Shown here: in pieces, positions 41,931 through 51,197 of the stretch
How positions within the stretch are numbered: the first letter of the stretch is position 1
Layout of the letters: each line of letters begins with the position of its first letter
Source of the DNA: Planctomycetota bacterium
GTDB lineage: Bacteria > Planctomycetota > MHYJ01 > JACQXL01
Reading direction: 5' to 3'
NCBI GenBank assembly: GCA_016235865.1
Contig: JACRIK010000026.1
Location: 146,716-210,715 of the forward strand
DNA length: 64,000 nucleotides
The notes under the pieces: model-generated
The model's input: the letters and a program-made list of their open reading frames with translations, nothing else
Databases searched by the model: none
Told to the model about the DNA's origin: nothing
Position numbers and translations under genes: made by a program

Positions 41931-43184
41931 TTATTTTATTACCTTTTTTATCCAGGCACCACCTAAGACGGTATCGCCTTTATAAAACACCGCGGCCTGG
42001 CCGGGCGTTATGGCAAATTGCGGTTGCTTAAACCGCACCTCAACCCGTTTATTGCTTAATATTTTTATCTTGGCTTTGGACTGTTTATGTAGGTATCTTA
42101 TTTTAACATCTGAATCAACCCAGCCCTTGTTGCGCTTAATTATATTCTTATGGCCAGAAATATCAAGTGTTTTTCGGTTAAATTTAGCATTTTTGCTTTC
42201 GGTAGACAAGGGCTGGGTCCAGTTCACCTCATCCGCCACGAATGTGGTATTAAGAACATCCGCCCGGTCTCCCAGGATGACGGTATTGGTCTTAGGAATT
42301 ATCTTGGAGACATAGGCCGGATGACCTAAGGCAATCCTGAGTCCGCGTCTCTGGCCGATGGTGAATAACTGAAAGCCGTCGTGCTGGCCGATGACCTTGT
42401 TGCCGGCGTTCTTTACCTTGCCGGGCTTGAGCCGGTCCGGGATGCGTTCCTTGAGCAGGTCTTGATAGCCGCTACTGGGTACGAAACAGATGTCCTGGCT
42501 TTCCGGCTTGTCCTTGACCGGCAGGTCTATCTGGTGGGCAATCTTGCGGACCTCTTGCTTGGTTAATTCACCCAGCGGGAATATAATCCGGGCAAGCTGT
42601 GGCTGGGTCAGGGTAAATAATACATACGATTGGTCTTTGGTAGAGTCAATTCCCTTATTGAGATGATATAACCCCCTTAATCCCCCTTTGTTAAGGGGGA
42701 CTTTACCGTATAATTCCCCCTTATTAAAGGGGGCGAGGGGGTTGTTACTTTGTGGCGACGCCTGTTTCGCCAAATGGCGGGATGGTGAAGTAATTCTTGC
42801 ATAGTGCCCGGTGGCAATATAATCCGCGCCGAGTTTATCCGCGTATTCCATCAGTTTGCCGAATTTGAGATACTGGTTGCATCTGATGCAGGGATTAGGC
42901 GTCCGGCCTTTGTCATATTCCGAGCAGAAGTAATCTATGACCTGTTCGAATTCATGCTTGAAATTAAGGATAGAGAATTTTATATCCAGGTGGTCGGCCA
43001 CGCGCTGGGCGTCTTGGGCGTCAAAGACACTGCAGCAGGCCTTGCGCCGGGGCGCCAGCCGTTCCAGGCAGGCGCCTAAACTCATAAACAGCCCGGTGAC
43101 ATCGTATCCCTGTTTCTTGAGCAGGTAGGCGGCGACGCTGGAATCAACGCCGCCACTCATAGCTACAACGACACGTTTGGACAT
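41931..43184 (-). CDS. mnmA: tRNA-specific 2-thiouridylase with an in-frame repeat insertion
   Basis: The start at 43184 (MSKRVVVAMSGG) is chosen over a GTG 9 nt upstream that lies in a dispersed repeat. The protein has 417 residues. The PP-loop is AMSGGVDSSVAAY, the catalytic Cys pair is in PNPCIRCNQ and DICFVPSSG, and FTIGQRRGL is present. It adds sulfur to U34 of Lys, Glu and Gln tRNAs. Between IATGHYARI and HLNKGIDSTKDQS there are about 40 extra residues encoded by a CCCCCTT/AAGGGGG repeat (42669-42749) and a second short repeat. Confidence 0.93.
   Translation of the reverse strand: MSKRVVVAMSGGVDSSVAAYLLKKQGYDVTGLFMSLGACLERLAPRRKACCSVFDAQDAQRVADHLDIKFSILNFKHEFEQVIDYFCSEYDKGRTPNPCIRCNQYLKFGKLMEYADKLGADYIATGHYARITSPSRHLAKQASPQSNNPLAPFNKGELYGKVPLNKGGLRGLYHLNKGIDSTKDQSYVLFTLTQPQLARIIFPLGELTKQEVRKIAHQIDLPVKDKPESQDICFVPSSGYQDLLKERIPDRLKPGKVKNAGNKVIGQHDGFQLFTIGQRRGLRIALGHPAYVSKIIPKTNTVILGDRADVLNTTFVADEVNWTQPLSTESKNAKFNRKTLDISGHKNIIKRNKGWVDSDVKIRYLHKQSKAKIKILSNKRVEVRFKQPQFAITPGQAAVFYKGDTVLGGAWIKKVIK
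42669..42749. repeat. CCCCCTT/AAGGGGG repeat inside mnmA
   Basis: It has two inverted repeats and the GGGGGTTGTT end, as in the intergenic copies at 20671, 25079 and about 61286. It is translated as a low-complexity Asn/Pro/Gly/Lys stretch in the mnmA frame. Confidence 0.85.
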
Positions 43185-43318
43185 AGGAACCACAGATTAA
43201 CACAGATAAACACAGATTACAAGATTTTGTCGGTGTTTGACTGCGCGTATTATGGGAGTAATATTTTATGATAAAATAATTGATGAATGAGGAGTGCTAA
43301 AGTATAGTTGCGAATAAT

Positions 43319-43420
43319 GTCATTCCTGCGAAAGCAGGAATCCAGACTTACTTGGTGTATTGTAGATTCCCGGTGGAGTTTATCCCGCTGGATTCCGTGT
43401 CAAGCACGGAATGACACGCG
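43319..43420. repeat. Dispersed inverted repeat before serS
   Basis: GTCATTCCTGCGAAAGCAGGAATCC and CTGGATTCCGTGTCAAGCACGG (parts at 43319-43343 and 43389-43412) face each other; each part has its own small hairpin (CCTGCGAAAGCAGG, CCGTGTCAAGCACGG). Confidence 0.7.
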
Positions 43421-43449
43421 GGACGGGAATAACAAAGGGGTGAAGAATT

Positions 43450-44718
43450 ATGTTAGATTTAGATTTCATCCGCAAGAATCCGGACGCGGTCCGCAAGGCC
43501 ATCACCGACAAGTCCGACAAGGTTGACCTGGACAAGGTGCTGGAGCTGGACAAGGAGCGCCGGCAGGTTATTACCAATATCGACAACCTGCGCAGCCAGC
43601 GCAAGAAGGCATCAGAGGAAATAGCCAAACTTAAGAAGGAAAAGAAAGACGCTGAGGCGCTGGTTCAGCAGATGAAGGCAGTGGGCGATGAGATATCGGC
43701 CCTGGAAGCCAAGTCGCAGGCCATAGAAAAATCGTTCACTGAATTAATCAGTTTTATCCCCAATATCCCGGCGGCCGATGTGCCGGTGGGCAAGGGCGAA
43801 GCGGATAATATAGAAGTCAGGCATTGGGGCGAGCGCAGGAAATTTGATTTCACGCCGGCAGCCCATTGGGATATCGGGCAGAAACTGGGCATCATCCAGT
43901 CCGAGCGGGCCAGCAAGATCAGCGGCTCGGGATTTATCCTGCTGTCCGGCCAGGGCGCGCGGCTGGAACGGGCGCTCATCAACTTTATGCTGGATATGCA
44001 TATCAAGCAGCACGGGTTCACCGAGATTATGCCGCCGTTTCTGGTCAACCGCCAGACCATGTATGCCACCGGGCAATTGCCCAAGCTGGAGGCGGATATG
44101 TATAAGACGGCCGAGGAGGATATGTTCCTGATTCCGACAGCCGAGGTGCCGGTAACCAACCTCTGGCGTGACGAGGTGATACCGGAGGAGAAACTGCCGC
44201 TTTATTACGTGGCGGCCACGGCCTGTTTCCGCCGCGAGGCCGGCTCTTATGGCAAGGATACACGGGGTATCATTCGGGTCCATCAGTTCAATAAGGTCGA
44301 GATGGTCAAGTTCGTGCATCCGGATACCTCGTTTGATGAATTGGAGAAATTGGTCCAGTGCGCCGAGGCCGTGCTTCAGGCATTGGAATTGGAATACCGG
44401 GTGGTCAAGCTCTGCACCACGGAGATGAGTTTTTCGTCGGCCACCACCTATGACCTGGAGGCGTACGCGCCGGGCGTGGGGCGGTATCTGGAGGTCTCAT
44501 CCTGCGGTAATTTTACGGACTTTCAGGCGCGCCGGGGCAATATCAGGTTCAGAGGCAAGGATAACAAGAGCCGGCTGGTGCACACGCTCAATGGCTCGGG
44601 CCTGGCGCTGCCCCGGACGCTGATTACGCTCTTGGAGACACACCAGCAGAAGGACGGCTCGATTGTTATCCCCAAGGCGCTCCGGCCGTATATGGACGGA
44701 GTGGAGAGAATCGGTTAG
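43450..44718 (+). CDS. serS: Seryl-tRNA synthetase
   Basis: The complete 422-residue class II enzyme has an N-terminal two-helix coiled-coil arm (about residues 25-105) that grips the long variable arm of tRNA-Ser. The motif 2 region has FRREAGSYGKDTRGIIRVHQF, and the motif 3 region NGSGLALPRTLITLLE. A Shine-Dalgarno AGGGGTGAAGA lies just before the ATG. A dispersed inverted repeat lies upstream. Confidence 0.96.
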   Translation: MLDLDFIRKNPDAVRKAITDKSDKVDLDKVLELDKERRQVITNIDNLRSQRKKASEEIAKLKKEKKDAEALVQQMKAVGDEISALEAKSQAIEKSFTELISFIPNIPAADVPVGKGEADNIEVRHWGERRKFDFTPAAHWDIGQKLGIIQSERASKISGSGFILLSGQGARLERALINFMLDMHIKQHGFTEIMPPFLVNRQTMYATGQLPKLEADMYKTAEEDMFLIPTAEVPVTNLWRDEVIPEEKLPLYYVAATACFRREAGSYGKDTRGIIRVHQFNKVEMVKFVHPDTSFDELEKLVQCAEAVLQALELEYRVVKLCTTEMSFSSATTYDLEAYAPGVGRYLEVSSCGNFTDFQARRGNIRFRGKDNKSRLVHTLNGSGLALPRTLITLLETHQQKDGSIVIPKALRPYMDGVERIG

Positions 44719-44829
44719 AAACCACAGATGCCCCCATACGGGGATAACTCGCAGTAACAACTAAAGTTTAAGTGCGAGTAAACACAGATGAGCACAGATA
44801 TAGCAACCATAGTGAAAGTGAGATAAAAT

Positions 44830-46182
44830 ATGCAAACAAGTAGCGGCGCTCTGACCATGGATTTAATCAACAAGTATCACCGGGAATACAATGCCAATAC
44901 GCTGAATCGGATTGCCCGCAATGCCGTGACCAAGACGGCCCTGCCGGAAGTGGCCATGAACCGCGATGTCTTGAACAGCACTGATTTTACATTCTCGCAT
45001 ATCGTCAAGACCGGAGATGCCACCAGCCAGATGTCCAGCGGCCGGTGCTGGATGTTCGCCGGCCTGAATACCATGCGGATACTGGCGATGAAGAAGATGA
45101 ACCTGGCTACATTTGAGTTGTCGCAGAGCTACACCTTCTTCTGGGACAAGCTGGAGAAGTCAAACTACTTCCTGGAAAATATTATTGACACGGTGGATGA
45201 GGATGTCCAGAGCCGGGTGGTCATGTGGCTGTTGGGCGGTCCGCTGGGCGACGGCGGGCAGTGGGATATGTTCGCCAATCTCATCAGCCGGTACGGCGTG
45301 GTGCCCAAGACCGTCATGCCCGAGACCTTTAACAGCAGTAATTCCGGCCATGTCAATTATTTTGTTACCCTGAAGCTCAAGGAAGACGCGATGCTGCTGC
45401 GGAATATGCACAAGAAGGGCGCATCTCTGGCGGCCTTGCGAGCCCGCAAGCAGGAGATGATGTCGGAAATCTATAAGATGCTGGTGATATATTTCGGCGA
45501 GCCGCCCCGGGAGTTTCTCTGGCAATACCGCGATAAGAAGGGCGTATTCCACCGCGACCCCAAGCCCCTGACGCCGCTGGCGTTCTACAAGAAATATGTC
45601 AATCTGGATTTGGACGAGACGGTCAGCGTCATCAATTGTCCGACCAGAGACAAGCCCTATAACCGGATGTATACCGTGCAATATTTGGGTAACGTCAAGG
45701 GCGGGCAGATAGTCCGTTATCTGAACGTGGATATCGACACGCTCAAGTCGGCTGCGGCGGCCATGCTCAAGGACAAGCAGCCGGTCTGGTTCGGATGCGA
45801 TGTGGGCAAGATGTTCCACCGCGATGCCGGCATCATGGATATGAAACTATACGAATACGACAACCTGTTAGGCGTCAAGTTCGGGATGGACAAGGCGCAA
45901 AGAGTTGATTACGGCGATAGCCTGATGACCCATGCCATGGTCCTGACCGGAGTCAACCTGGTCAACAATAAGCCCACCAAATGGAAGGTGGAGAACAGCT
46001 GGGGCGACAAGGTCGGGGACAAAGGGTTCTTTGTCATGAGCGACGCCTGGTTCAGCGAATACCTTTATCAGGTGGTTATCAAGAAGAGTTACTTGACGCC
46101 CAAGCTGAGGAAGATACTCAAGGAAAAGCCCATTGTCTTAAAACCCTGGGACCCGATGGGCTCGCTGGCCATAATGCACTGA
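44830..46182 (+). CDS. C1-type cysteine aminopeptidase (PepC/bleomycin hydrolase family)
   Basis: The 450-residue protein has the papain-like triad in the order of bleomycin hydrolases: Cys in SSGRCWMFAG, His in THAMVLTGVN and Asn in VENSWGDKVGD. It lacks a signal peptide, so it should act in the cytoplasm as a hexameric aminopeptidase that trims peptides. Length matches the family. It stands alone between serS and a membrane protein gene. Confidence 0.92.
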   Translation: MQTSSGALTMDLINKYHREYNANTLNRIARNAVTKTALPEVAMNRDVLNSTDFTFSHIVKTGDATSQMSSGRCWMFAGLNTMRILAMKKMNLATFELSQSYTFFWDKLEKSNYFLENIIDTVDEDVQSRVVMWLLGGPLGDGGQWDMFANLISRYGVVPKTVMPETFNSSNSGHVNYFVTLKLKEDAMLLRNMHKKGASLAALRARKQEMMSEIYKMLVIYFGEPPREFLWQYRDKKGVFHRDPKPLTPLAFYKKYVNLDLDETVSVINCPTRDKPYNRMYTVQYLGNVKGGQIVRYLNVDIDTLKSAAAAMLKDKQPVWFGCDVGKMFHRDAGIMDMKLYEYDNLLGVKFGMDKAQRVDYGDSLMTHAMVLTGVNLVNNKPTKWKVENSWGDKVGDKGFFVMSDAWFSEYLYQVVIKKSYLTPKLRKILKEKPIVLKPWDPMGSLAIMH

Positions 46183-46194
46183 TCGCATTATATT

Positions 46195-46833
46195 ATGCTG
46201 AAACGCACGGTGAAGGACAATTCCGCTTTATCCTTAGTGGCCGCTAATCTAGTCACAGCCATTTTTGCCATTGTCCAGAAATGGACGCTGGCTGAACTGA
46301 TGTGGATTTACTGGTCCCAGAGCATCACCATCGGCATATTCAATTTCATCCGGATCTGGCGATTGAAGCAGTTTCGCACCGATGGGCTGACCATGAATGA
46401 CCGGCCGGTCGAGCCGACCGAGAAATCCAAGAAGGACATCGCCATATTCTTTGCGATGCATTATGGTTTTTTCCATGTGGGTTACCTGATATTTCTTACC
46501 CAGCTGGGCAGCGGAGGGCGGATCGAGAACCTTGACAGCACGCCTTTTATTACCGGCGTACCGATAGATACGCTGGCGGTTATTATTTTAGCGCTGATGT
46601 TTTTTGGCAATCACCTTTATTCGTTCCTGCACAATAAAGATAACTACCGGGGCGTACCGAATATCGGCACGATGATGTTTTTCCCGTATGCCCGGGTTAT
46701 CCCGATGCACCTGACCCTGATTATCGGCGCCAGCATGGCCCAGAGCGCTATAATACTGTTCCTGTTTCTCAAAACCATTGCCGACGTGATTATGCACGCG
46801 GTCGAGCATTCGTTGATTTTATCAAAAGAATAG
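46195..46833 (+). CDS. Polytopic membrane protein (DUF6498-like)
   Basis: The 212-residue protein has about five or six hydrophobic segments. The front contains WTLAELMWIYWSQSITIGIFN, and the end has SLILSKE. The ELMWIYWSQS pattern followed by HYGFFHVGYLIFL is that of the DUF6498 group, whose function is not known. It is 12 bp after the peptidase gene and may share its transcript. A leaderless promoter for the kinase lies just past its stop. Confidence 0.75.
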   Translation: MLKRTVKDNSALSLVAANLVTAIFAIVQKWTLAELMWIYWSQSITIGIFNFIRIWRLKQFRTDGLTMNDRPVEPTEKSKKDIAIFFAMHYGFFHVGYLIFLTQLGSGGRIENLDSTPFITGVPIDTLAVIILALMFFGNHLYSFLHNKDNYRGVPNIGTMMFFPYARVIPMHLTLIIGASMAQSAIILFLFLKTIADVIMHAVEHSLILSKE

Positions 46834-46843
46834 CCGGTAATGG

Positions 46844-46871
46844 TTGACGTCTGGAAAACAGCTTTTATAAT
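46844..46871 (+). promoter_or_regulatory. Promoter of the kinase-TPR gene, leaderless geometry
   Basis: TTGACG (46844-46849), 16-bp spacer, TATAAT (46866-46871). The box ends 6 nt before the ATG at 46878, and no Shine-Dalgarno sequence can fit. Confidence 0.7.
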
Positions 46872-46877
46872 ATTCCC

Positions 46878-49800
46878 ATGCCAATGGATGATTTACAGAT
46901 TCAGGAGTTCCGGTCATTCAACGAATTTAGTGCCTGGTGGAATAGTCCTGAGATAGTTGAATTCTGCCGGCAGAATCCGGAGCAGGCCGATAAGTTAAAA
47001 GAGCATCCCTATTTAAAGCCTTGGTTCGGCGACGCCGGCCAAACAATGAGAACAGACGATATTCCGCCAGAAACAACATCCGATCAAGGTGCGCAAGCCG
47101 CCCCAGAGATTTTTGGCCGGTATCAGCTGGAGGCAGAATTAGGCAAGGGCGGAATGGGCGTGGTCTATTTGGCGGCTGACCCGGTTCTGGACCGCCGGGT
47201 GGCCCTGAAGGTTATGACTCTGGAAGGTATCGAGGCCACGGCCCGGTTTATGCGCGAGGTTCGTTCATCAGCCAAGTTAAAGCATCCCAATATTGTCCAA
47301 ATCTACGAGGTCGGCACGCAGGGAAAATTCCACTATTTTACCATGGAACACATTGACGGTGGTGGTTTGGATACATTTGTGGACGAGCACAAATTATCGC
47401 CCAGGCGGATTGCCGAGATAATCTGCGATATTGCCTCGGCGCTCCATTACGCCCACCAGCAGGGGATTATCCACCGGGACCTCAAGCCCGGCAATATTCT
47501 GTTAGATAAGCAGGGTAAGTCATATTTGACTGATTTCGGGCTGGCCAAGGAATTGACTGCGGCTGATCGTGCTCTGACCATGAGCGGCACGGTCATCGGC
47601 ACGCCGGACTATATGTCGCCGGAACAGGCCCGGGGGGATAAGGATAAAGTGGATGCTCGGAGTGATGTGTTTTCTTTGGGGGCAACCATGTATTACAGTT
47701 TAACCGGCGTAAGTCCATTTAAAGATAGCGATTTATACCAGGTGTTGAGTCGGGTGATAAATAAAGACCCGCTGCTGCCCACCAAGGCGGCAAAGAACCT
47801 TCATCGTGATTTAGAAACCATCTGTATGAAGTGTCTGGAAAAGGAACCGGTCCGGCGCTATCAGACGGCCGGGGAGTTGGCGGACGACCTGAAGCGGTTC
47901 CTGGAAGGCGAATCCATCCAGGCCAGGCGCTCCGGCTTAATCACCAAGCTGATTAAGAAGGCCCGGCGCAATAAACCGGCCGCCTTGGCCATGCTCGGCG
48001 CCGTTGTGATTCTTCTGGCTGTCGTGTCCGACCTGCTGGTTTCATCCGTGTTAACCGGTCGGAAAATAGAGGATTACCGCCAGAATGCCCGCGCGGCGTT
48101 TAATAACAAAAATTATGAAGAGGCGGTGGTTTGGTGCAACCGGTTATTGGAGATTTCGCCGGATGACGCGGAAATCCGGGGATTGCTTGGGAATTACGGG
48201 AAATATAAGGAGACCAGGGAATCCGCTCAGAAGGTTTTGGATACATTGAAATTCGGTAAATTAATTGAGATTGACGAGAAAATAAAAATAGCCCGGAGAG
48301 CTCTGGAGATAGACCCGACTTTTGCCGAGGCCTGGCAGGAAATCGGTATTATCTACAATGAGGGGAAGGAATATGACAAGGCGTTTGAGGCGTTCACCAG
48401 GGCGATTGAGATTAATCCCACCATGGTTCTTTCTTATTACCAGCGGGGCTGGATTGTTTCTGATATCCGCGGCGATAAGGCGGGTTCCATACCTGATTTT
48501 AAGAAAGTGGCGGAACTGGCGCCGGACAGTTACATCGGATTTTATGCCAGGGGAAATATGGAGATGGAGATGGATGATTTTAAGGCCACGATTGCGGATA
48601 TGAGCAAGGCCATAGAACTCAAGCCGGATTATGCCGATGCCTACTATCACCGGGCTTATGCCCATGTTGAGACCGATAACTACGAGCAGGCCATCGCCGA
48701 TTATAGCAAGGTTATAGAGCTTAAACCGGATTATGCCGAGGCCTACGCCGAACGCGGCGTGGTCTATAGCCGAAAAGACAATCTTGACCAGGCGCTTGCT
48801 GATTATAATAAGGCCATAGAGCTCCGGCCGGGCTCTGATGCCAAGGCCTATGCCTGGCGCGCCTGGGTCTATGTTCTCAGGGGGAATAATAGCCAAGCCA
48901 TCACAGACTTCAGTCGATCGCTGGAACTCAAGCCAAATCAGGTGGATGTTTACCGGGACCGCGCCAAAGCATATTTTAATAACGGAAATCCTCTGCTGGC
49001 GCTGGCTGACTGTAACAAGGTGATAGAATTAAAACCCGGCGCCCCAGACGCCTATTATTATCGCGGCACGGTCTATGCGGCTCAGGGCAAACCGGAAGAG
49101 GCCATTGCCGATTATAATAAAGCCATAGAACTTAATCCCGGCGAGGCCGACTATTATATCGACCGGGCCCTGGCTTATGCACTGCGGACAAATTTCAAAC
49201 AGGCATTAAGTGATTATAGCAAAGCCATTGAGCTTGACCCGGCTGGTGCGCGCGCCTACAAGCTCCGGACCAAGCTATATGTGAAAAAGGGCGATTTCGA
49301 CCGCTCACTCGCTGACTATAATAAGGCTATAGAAATTGAACCGGCTAATTCCGAGTTGTATCTGGAACGCGGCGATGTCTATCGCCGGAAGGGTGATCTG
49401 GACCGGGCGATTGCGGACTTTACCAGGGCGTTAGAAGCTGCGCCGGATAATATGAATGCATATATGACGCGTGCGGATGTGTATTTTGGAATGGGCGATT
49501 ATGACCGGGCTATCCTGGACCTCAACCGGGCAGTAGAGAATGAGTCCAGCGCGCCATACGCATACCACTGGCTGGGCTGTTCCTATTACCGGAAAGGCGA
49601 CGTCGAACGGGCGCTGAGTAATCTGAACCGGGCGGCTGAGTTGAACCCTAAAAATCCGGATACCTACAAATGGCGCGGTAATATTTACTACACCTTGGGC
49701 CGGTACCCGCAGGCCCTAGCTGATTACAACCAGTTGGTAAAACTTAATCCTGCTGTTGCTGATGGGTATAAAGTACGCGGTGCCCTCTATTCCAAAATGG

Positions 49801-50429
49801 GCAATCGCCAGCAGGCGCTGGTCGATTTCAGCCATCTGATAAAGCTTAATCCGGCGGATCCCGAGTCCTACAACGCCCGGGGGATGCTTTACGATAAAAT
49901 GGGCGATTACGAACGGGCCATCAAGGATCATACTAAGGCGCTGGAGCTCGCGCCCGATAGCCCGTGGATTTATTATAATCGGGGTGTGGTGCACTGCCAT
50001 AATAGCGATGACCAGAGCGCCATCAGCGATTTTAGCAAGGCGTTGGCCTTAAAGCCGGATTTTTCCGAAGCCTATGTTGAACGGGGTAATATCTATTTCA
50101 GGCAGGGCAATTATCCTCAGGCGCTGTCCGAGTATAATCAGGCGATAAAGTTTAATCCCAAAGAGATGGCGGCCTATTATGGCCGGGGAATGATTTATCA
50201 AACTTTGCGTAGGTTTGATTTAGCCATCCAGGACTATACCGGTGCGTTGGCGCTCAACCCCAATGAGGCGAATTGTTATTGCAACCGGGCCGTATCTTAT
50301 GCCGGATTGGCCATGTATGCCGAGGCAATCCGTGACGCCGAAATATTTCTCAAGTTGGCGCCGAATCATGGCAGTGCAAAAGAAATCAGTGAGGAATTTG
50401 AGAAGTGGCAGAAAGAACTGCAGAAATAG
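46878..50429 (+). CDS. Ser/Thr protein kinase with a long TPR array
   Basis: The 1183-residue protein has a short N-terminal domain, then a Hanks-type kinase (about 81-345): ELGKGGMGVVY glycine loop, the Lys in VALKVM, HRDLKPGN catalytic loop, DFGLAKE, and SPEQARGD. One membrane segment follows near 370-392 (ALAMLGAVVILLAVVSDLLV). The rest is about twenty TPR units of 34 residues, such as AYYHRAYAHVETDNYEQAIADY. The kinase would be cytoplasmic and the TPRs outside. Such proteins are typical of planctomycetes and signal through protein binding. The TPR half has about 102-bp internal repeats. Confidence 0.95.
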   Translation: MPMDDLQIQEFRSFNEFSAWWNSPEIVEFCRQNPEQADKLKEHPYLKPWFGDAGQTMRTDDIPPETTSDQGAQAAPEIFGRYQLEAELGKGGMGVVYLAADPVLDRRVALKVMTLEGIEATARFMREVRSSAKLKHPNIVQIYEVGTQGKFHYFTMEHIDGGGLDTFVDEHKLSPRRIAEIICDIASALHYAHQQGIIHRDLKPGNILLDKQGKSYLTDFGLAKELTAADRALTMSGTVIGTPDYMSPEQARGDKDKVDARSDVFSLGATMYYSLTGVSPFKDSDLYQVLSRVINKDPLLPTKAAKNLHRDLETICMKCLEKEPVRRYQTAGELADDLKRFLEGESIQARRSGLITKLIKKARRNKPAALAMLGAVVILLAVVSDLLVSSVLTGRKIEDYRQNARAAFNNKNYEEAVVWCNRLLEISPDDAEIRGLLGNYGKYKETRESAQKVLDTLKFGKLIEIDEKIKIARRALEIDPTFAEAWQEIGIIYNEGKEYDKAFEAFTRAIEINPTMVLSYYQRGWIVSDIRGDKAGSIPDFKKVAELAPDSYIGFYARGNMEMEMDDFKATIADMSKAIELKPDYADAYYHRAYAHVETDNYEQAIADYSKVIELKPDYAEAYAERGVVYSRKDNLDQALADYNKAIELRPGSDAKAYAWRAWVYVLRGNNSQAITDFSRSLELKPNQVDVYRDRAKAYFNNGNPLLALADCNKVIELKPGAPDAYYYRGTVYAAQGKPEEAIADYNKAIELNPGEADYYIDRALAYALRTNFKQALSDYSKAIELDPAGARAYKLRTKLYVKKGDFDRSLADYNKAIEIEPANSELYLERGDVYRRKGDLDRAIADFTRALEAAPDNMNAYMTRADVYFGMGDYDRAILDLNRAVENESSAPYAYHWLGCSYYRKGDVERALSNLNRAAELNPKNPDTYKWRGNIYYTLGRYPQALADYNQLVKLNPAVADGYKVRGALYSKMGNRQQALVDFSHLIKLNPADPESYNARGMLYDKMGDYERAIKDHTKALELAPDSPWIYYNRGVVHCHNSDDQSAISDFSKALALKPDFSEAYVERGNIYFRQGNYPQALSEYNQAIKFNPKEMAAYYGRGMIYQTLRRFDLAIQDYTGALALNPNEANCYCNRAVSYAGLAMYAEAIRDAEIFLKLAPNHGSAKEISEEFEKWQKELQK

Positions 50430-50495
50430 CCCGCCGGGTAGCATATGAATCTGCAACTTACACACCTGATTCGTCCTTAAGCCGGACGATATTTC

Positions 50496-50523
50496 TTGCT
50501 TCTTGGACTGCGTGATATATAAT
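50496..50523 (+). promoter_or_regulatory. Promoter of the carboxypeptidase-regulatory-like gene
   Basis: TTGCTT (50496-50501), 16-bp spacer, TATAAT (50518-50523). Here a leader with a GGGGAGG ribosome site follows, unlike the leaderless genes. Confidence 0.5.
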
Positions 50524-50547
50524 CCTTTGTCAGGGGAGGATATTTAT

Positions 50548-51189
50548 ATGCATCCACTTATCAAGCGGTATATGTTGTTCTCGCTGGCCGGTGCGGCCGC
50601 CATTATATTGTTCTATGGTATTTATCAACTGACCAGCGGGCCGAAACTGTATGAGGGCGACCGGAAGGAAGAACGCGCCTGCCGGCTCTGCCACGGTACG
50701 CCTGAGGGCTGTGACGCCTGCGGATACGACGGCAAGGTCAATGTCATCGTGCCCGGCCCGAATCACCGGACCACTGTTTATGGCGAGGTTTTTGAGCAGA
50801 ATGTCCGCTATCCGTCACGGGAAGACGGCGCAATCTATGACGATGGTCAGGCGTTCCGCACGGGCGGCGCCCTGCAGCAGGCTACCGCCGGCGCCATCGG
50901 CGACGCCAAGGTGGTTTTCACCGGTTCATCCGGCGAGCGCATTGAAAAGATCACGCCATTCACCGGCAAGTTCAGCCTGAAATTGTTGGCCGGTACATAT
51001 AAAGTGACGGTGGAGAAGTCTGGTTTTCAGCAATATGAAAAAGAACTGGTTGTCCCGCTGGCCACGGCCGAAATCTGGCAGGAGGAGATACCTGAAGTGA
51101 TTGTCGAGCAGGTCCTGAGCGACGATCCGACAAGACAAAATCAGGGTGTTCCGGATGTGCTCAGCATAGAAATCGGGATGGCCAGATAG
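50548..51189 (+). CDS. Membrane-anchored protein with zinc-knuckle and carboxypeptidase-regulatory-like domain
   Basis: I start at the ATG at 50548 after GGGGAGG. The 213-residue product has one membrane helix (about 8-27). A cysteine motif CRLCHGTPEGCDACGYDG follows, much like the DnaJ central zinc motif. A beta-sandwich of the carboxypeptidase regulatory type (KVVFTGSSGERIEKITPFTG, TYKVTVEKSGFQQYEKELVV) lies at about 115-185. Such domains bind or position surface partners. It starts 118 bp after the kinase stop and 8 bp before cca. Confidence 0.75.
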   Translation: MHPLIKRYMLFSLAGAAAIILFYGIYQLTSGPKLYEGDRKEERACRLCHGTPEGCDACGYDGKVNVIVPGPNHRTTVYGEVFEQNVRYPSREDGAIYDDGQAFRTGGALQQATAGAIGDAKVVFTGSSGERIEKITPFTGKFSLKLLAGTYKVTVEKSGFQQYEKELVVPLATAEIWQEEIPEVIVEQVLSDDPTRQNQGVPDVLSIEIGMAR

Positions 51190-51197
51190 GTAATAGA

